A stretch of 64,000 bases of DNA, taken from Stenotrophomonas maltophilia. Its GTDB lineage: Bacteria > Pseudomonadota > Gammaproteobacteria > Xanthomonadales > Xanthomonadaceae. A model generated the notes under the pieces. The model ran no database searches, had not been told where the DNA came from, and saw nothing but the letters and a program-made list of their open reading frames with translations. This document shows positions 62,045 to 64,000 of the stretch, piece after piece. Both the position numbers and the translations under genes were made by a program. The stretch is taken from the NCBI RefSeq assembly GCF_039555535.1, contig NZ_CP154630.1, forward strand, positions 695,001-759,000, in the 5' to 3' direction. The first letter of the stretch is position 1, and each line of letters starts with the position of its first letter.

Positions 62045-62790
62045 ACGCGGTGCTGCGCATCTTCGTCTGGCTGTTGGCGCTGTCGGTGGTTGCACTGCCG
62101 GTGGTGGCCGTGGTCAATGGCTGGGTCGGCGCCGAGCGCTGGCCGCTGGCGAAGCTGCGCGTGCATGGTGAGTTCAAGCGTGTACCGGCCGAGCAGCTGC
62201 AGCAGGTACTGCTGCCGTATGCGCGCGCCGGGTTCTTCGCGGTCAAGCTGCAGGATGCCCAGGACGCACTGGAAAAGCTGCCGTGGGTGGAAAGCGCGCG
62301 GGTACGCAAGCAGTGGCCGGATGTGCTGGAAGTGACCCTGGTCGAGCACAAGCCATTCGCGCGCTGGGGCAGCGATCGCCTGGTCTCCGAGCAGGGCAAG
62401 CTGTTCCCCACGCCGAAGAAGCTGGCCGACCTGGCGCTGCCGGAACTGGACGGTCCGGACAGCCAGACCGAAGAAGTGATGAAGCTGTACAGCGACTCGC
62501 GTGCATTGTTCGCACCCGCCGGCGTCGATGTGCGCCGGGTGACGATGGATGCACGCGGCAGCTGGTCGCTGGTGCTGAGCAACGGCACCGAAGTGGTGGT
62601 GGGCCGTGACGACGCGCGCTCGCGCATGCAGCGCTTCGTCAAGGTGCTGCCGCAGCTGAACCGCCAGGACGCGCCGATCGAGCGCGCCGACCTCCGTTAC
62701 ACCAATGGTTTCACGCTGAGCTGGGGTACCCCGGCCACGCCGGCGAAAACGCCGGCGACCCCGGCCAGCAGGACGCAGGAAAGGACATGA
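62041..62790 (+). CDS. ftsQ: Cell division protein FtsQ
   Basis: FtsQ is a bitopic inner-membrane divisome protein that recruits FtsL/FtsB. The 249-residue protein has one helix ([20 protein letters not shown]). The POTRA domain follows ([20 protein letters not shown] to [20 protein letters not shown]), then the beta domain with [15 protein letters not shown]. The C-terminal tail is rich in Thr, Pro and Ala ([13 protein letters not shown]). It starts on an ATGA overlap with ddlB and overlaps ftsA by 4 bp. Confidence 0.95.
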   Translation: MNAVLRIFVWLLALSVVALPVVAVVNGWVGAERWPLAKLRVHGEFKRVPAEQLQQVLLPYARAGFFAVKLQDAQDALEKLPWVESARVRKQWPDVLEVTLVEHKPFARWGSDRLVSEQGKLFPTPKKLADLALPELDGPDSQTEEVMKLYSDSRALFAPAGVDVRRVTMDARGSWSLVLSNGTEVVVGRDDARSRMQRFVKVLPQLNRQDAPIERADLRYTNGFTLSWGTPATPAKTPATPASRTQERT

Positions 62791-64000
62791 ATCGCAAGGG
62801 TGACAAATCGCTGATCGTTGGCCTGGACATCGGCACCTCCAAGGTGGTGGCGCTGGTGGGTGAGTATTCGCCGGGCAACCCGATCGAAGTGATCGGCATC
62901 GGCTCGCACGAGTCGCGCGGTTTGAAGCGCGGCGTGGTGGTGGACATCGAATCGACCGTGCAGTCGATCCAGCGCGCGGTGGAAGAAGCCGAGCTGATGG
63001 CCGGCTGCGAGATCCGCTCGGTGTACGCCTCGATCTCCGGCAACCACGTGCAGTGCAAGAACTCGCCGGGCATCGTGCCGATCCGCGACGGGGAAGTGAC
63101 CTGGGGCGACCTGGATCGCGTGCTCGATGCGGCCAAGGCGGTGGCGATCCCGGCCGACCAGAAGATCCTGCATGCGATCCCGCGCGAGTACGTGCTGGAC
63201 GACTCGCAGGAAGGCATCCGCAACCCGGTCGGCATGACCGGCGTGCGCCTGGAGGTGCATGCGCACCTGGTGGTGTGCGCACAGTCGGCCGCGGCGAACA
63301 TCAGCAAGTGCGTGCAGCGCTGCGGCCTGCAGGTGGACGACCTGGTGCTGTCCTCGCTGGCCTCAAGCGTGGCGGTGCTGACCGCCGACGAGCGCGAGCT
63401 GGGCGTGGTGCTGGTCGACATGGGCGCCGGCACCACCGATATCGCCGTGTTCGTGCAGGGCGCGATCTGCCACACCGCCTCGCTGCCGATCGCTGGCGAC
63501 CACGTGACCAACGACATCGCGCACATGCTGCGCACGCCGACCCCGGAAGCCGAGCAGATCAAGGTGCGCTACGCCTGCGCCCTGGCCCAGCTGGCTACCG
63601 CCGAGGAAAGCATCCAGGTGCCGTCGGTGGGCGACCGCCCGCCGCGCCGCATGCCGCGCCATTCGCTGGCGCAGGCGGTGCAGGGCCGTTACGAGGAAAT
63701 CTTCGAGATGGTGCAGGCCGAACTGCGCCGCTCCGGCTTCGAGGAACTGGTGCGTGCCGGCATGGTGCTGACCGGTGGCGCTTCGAAGATGGAAGGCGTG
63801 GTCGAGCTGGCCGAGGAAATGCTGCAGATGCCGGTGCGCGTGGGCATCCCGCAGCACGTCACCGGGCTGGGCGAAGTGGTGGGCAACCCGGTGCATGCCA
63901 CCGGCGTGGGCCTGCTGTTGATGGGCAGCCAGATCGAGCACCCGCGGCGGCCGTCGCTGCCGACCGGGCGCGCCGGAAGCATGTTCAAGAAACTCAAGAC
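62787..64000 (+). CDS. ftsA: Cell division protein FtsA (3' end outside window)
   Basis: FtsA is the actin-like protein that tethers FtsZ to the membrane. About 404 codons are visible, nearly the whole gene. Motifs are LIVGLDIGTSKVVALVGE (phosphate 1), the 1C domain region, VLVDMGAGTTDIAVFVQGAI (phosphate 2) and MVLTGGASKMEGVVELAEE (adenosine). The reading frame is still open at the window end, after GSMFKKLK, which leads into the C-terminal membrane-targeting helix. The start overlaps the ftsQ stop by 4 bp with AGGAAAGGAC upstream. ftsZ is expected next. Confidence 0.96.
   Translation, partial: MNRKGDKSLIVGLDIGTSKVVALVGEYSPGNPIEVIGIGSHESRGLKRGVVVDIESTVQSIQRAVEEAELMAGCEIRSVYASISGNHVQCKNSPGIVPIRDGEVTWGDLDRVLDAAKAVAIPADQKILHAIPREYVLDDSQEGIRNPVGMTGVRLEVHAHLVVCAQSAAANISKCVQRCGLQVDDLVLSSLASSVAVLTADERELGVVLVDMGAGTTDIAVFVQGAICHTASLPIAGDHVTNDIAHMLRTPTPEAEQIKVRYACALAQLATAEESIQVPSVGDRPPRRMPRHSLAQAVQGRYEEIFEMVQAELRRSGFEELVRAGMVLTGGASKMEGVVELAEEMLQMPVRVGIPQHVTGLGEVVGNPVHATGVGLLLMGSQIEHPRRPSLPTGRAGSMFKKLK

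Overview
The window looks like a chromosomal segment of a high-GC gammaproteobacterium of the Xanthomonadaceae, most likely Stenotrophomonas (S. maltophilia complex). Three things point there: the protein sequences of the dcw and rib clusters, an Ax21-family outer membrane protein, and dozens of short GTAG-headed palindromes of the kind described in S. maltophilia as SMAG repeats. No tRNA, rRNA operon or CRISPR array was seen. One structural RNA (RNase P RNA) and one riboswitch (FMN) are present.

Layout. 1-7.7 kb: cellulose synthase operon bcsA(partial)-bcsB-bcsC-bcsZ. 7.8-12.5 kb: NCS2 purine permease, an outer membrane barrel, EttA and an RcnB-like periplasmic protein. 12.7-16.97 kb: glyA, two small membrane proteins, nrdR and ribD. 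17.1-20.1 kb: three related secreted proteins of unknown function on the minus strand. 20.3-25.5 kb: an Ax21-like protein, then an FMN riboswitch leading ribE-ribB(X)-ribH-nusB, followed by thiL. The C-terminal GTP cyclohydrolase II-like half of the RibB protein has lost its zinc cysteines. 25.7-39.5 kb: a DUF805 protein and a large, rearranged chaperone-usher fimbrial region. That region has three pilins, one chaperone, one complete and one beheaded usher, and three two-domain adhesins. It is broken up by an IS30-family element, an autotransporter remnant and a decayed acyltransferase/SGNH gene. 39.6-49.4 kb: housekeeping and accessory genes, namely a FAD-linked oxidase, a YdjM-like membrane protein, yraN, lpoA, rsmI, an AbiEi/AbiEii toxin-antitoxin pair, rnpB, a DM13 protein and an NRDE-family protein. 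49.6-64 kb: the division and cell wall cluster mraZ-rsmH-ftsL-ftsI-murE-murF-mraY-ftsW-murG-murC-ddlB-ftsQ-ftsA(partial), nearly all joined by 4-bp ATGA/GTGA overlaps.

How the parts work together. The bcs genes make, export and trim cellulose under c-di-GMP control. The rib genes make riboflavin under FMN feedback. The dcw genes build lipid II and the divisome. LpoA, encoded nearby, is an activator of peptidoglycan synthases. The fimbrial region shows tandem duplication of the usher tail, pilin and adhesin, followed by decay.

The least explained items are: the three-paralogue secreted family; a roughly 170-bp element at about 40.2 kb with crossing inverted repeats; a 16-bp palindromic motif recurring upstream of fimbrial genes; palindromes inserted in frame inside two coding sequences; and an AbiEii gene whose last codons appear frameshifted so that it reads on antisense to rsmI. 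I found no clearly complete, wholly undescribed system. All identifications rest on reading the sequence and on recalled family features, with no database search.
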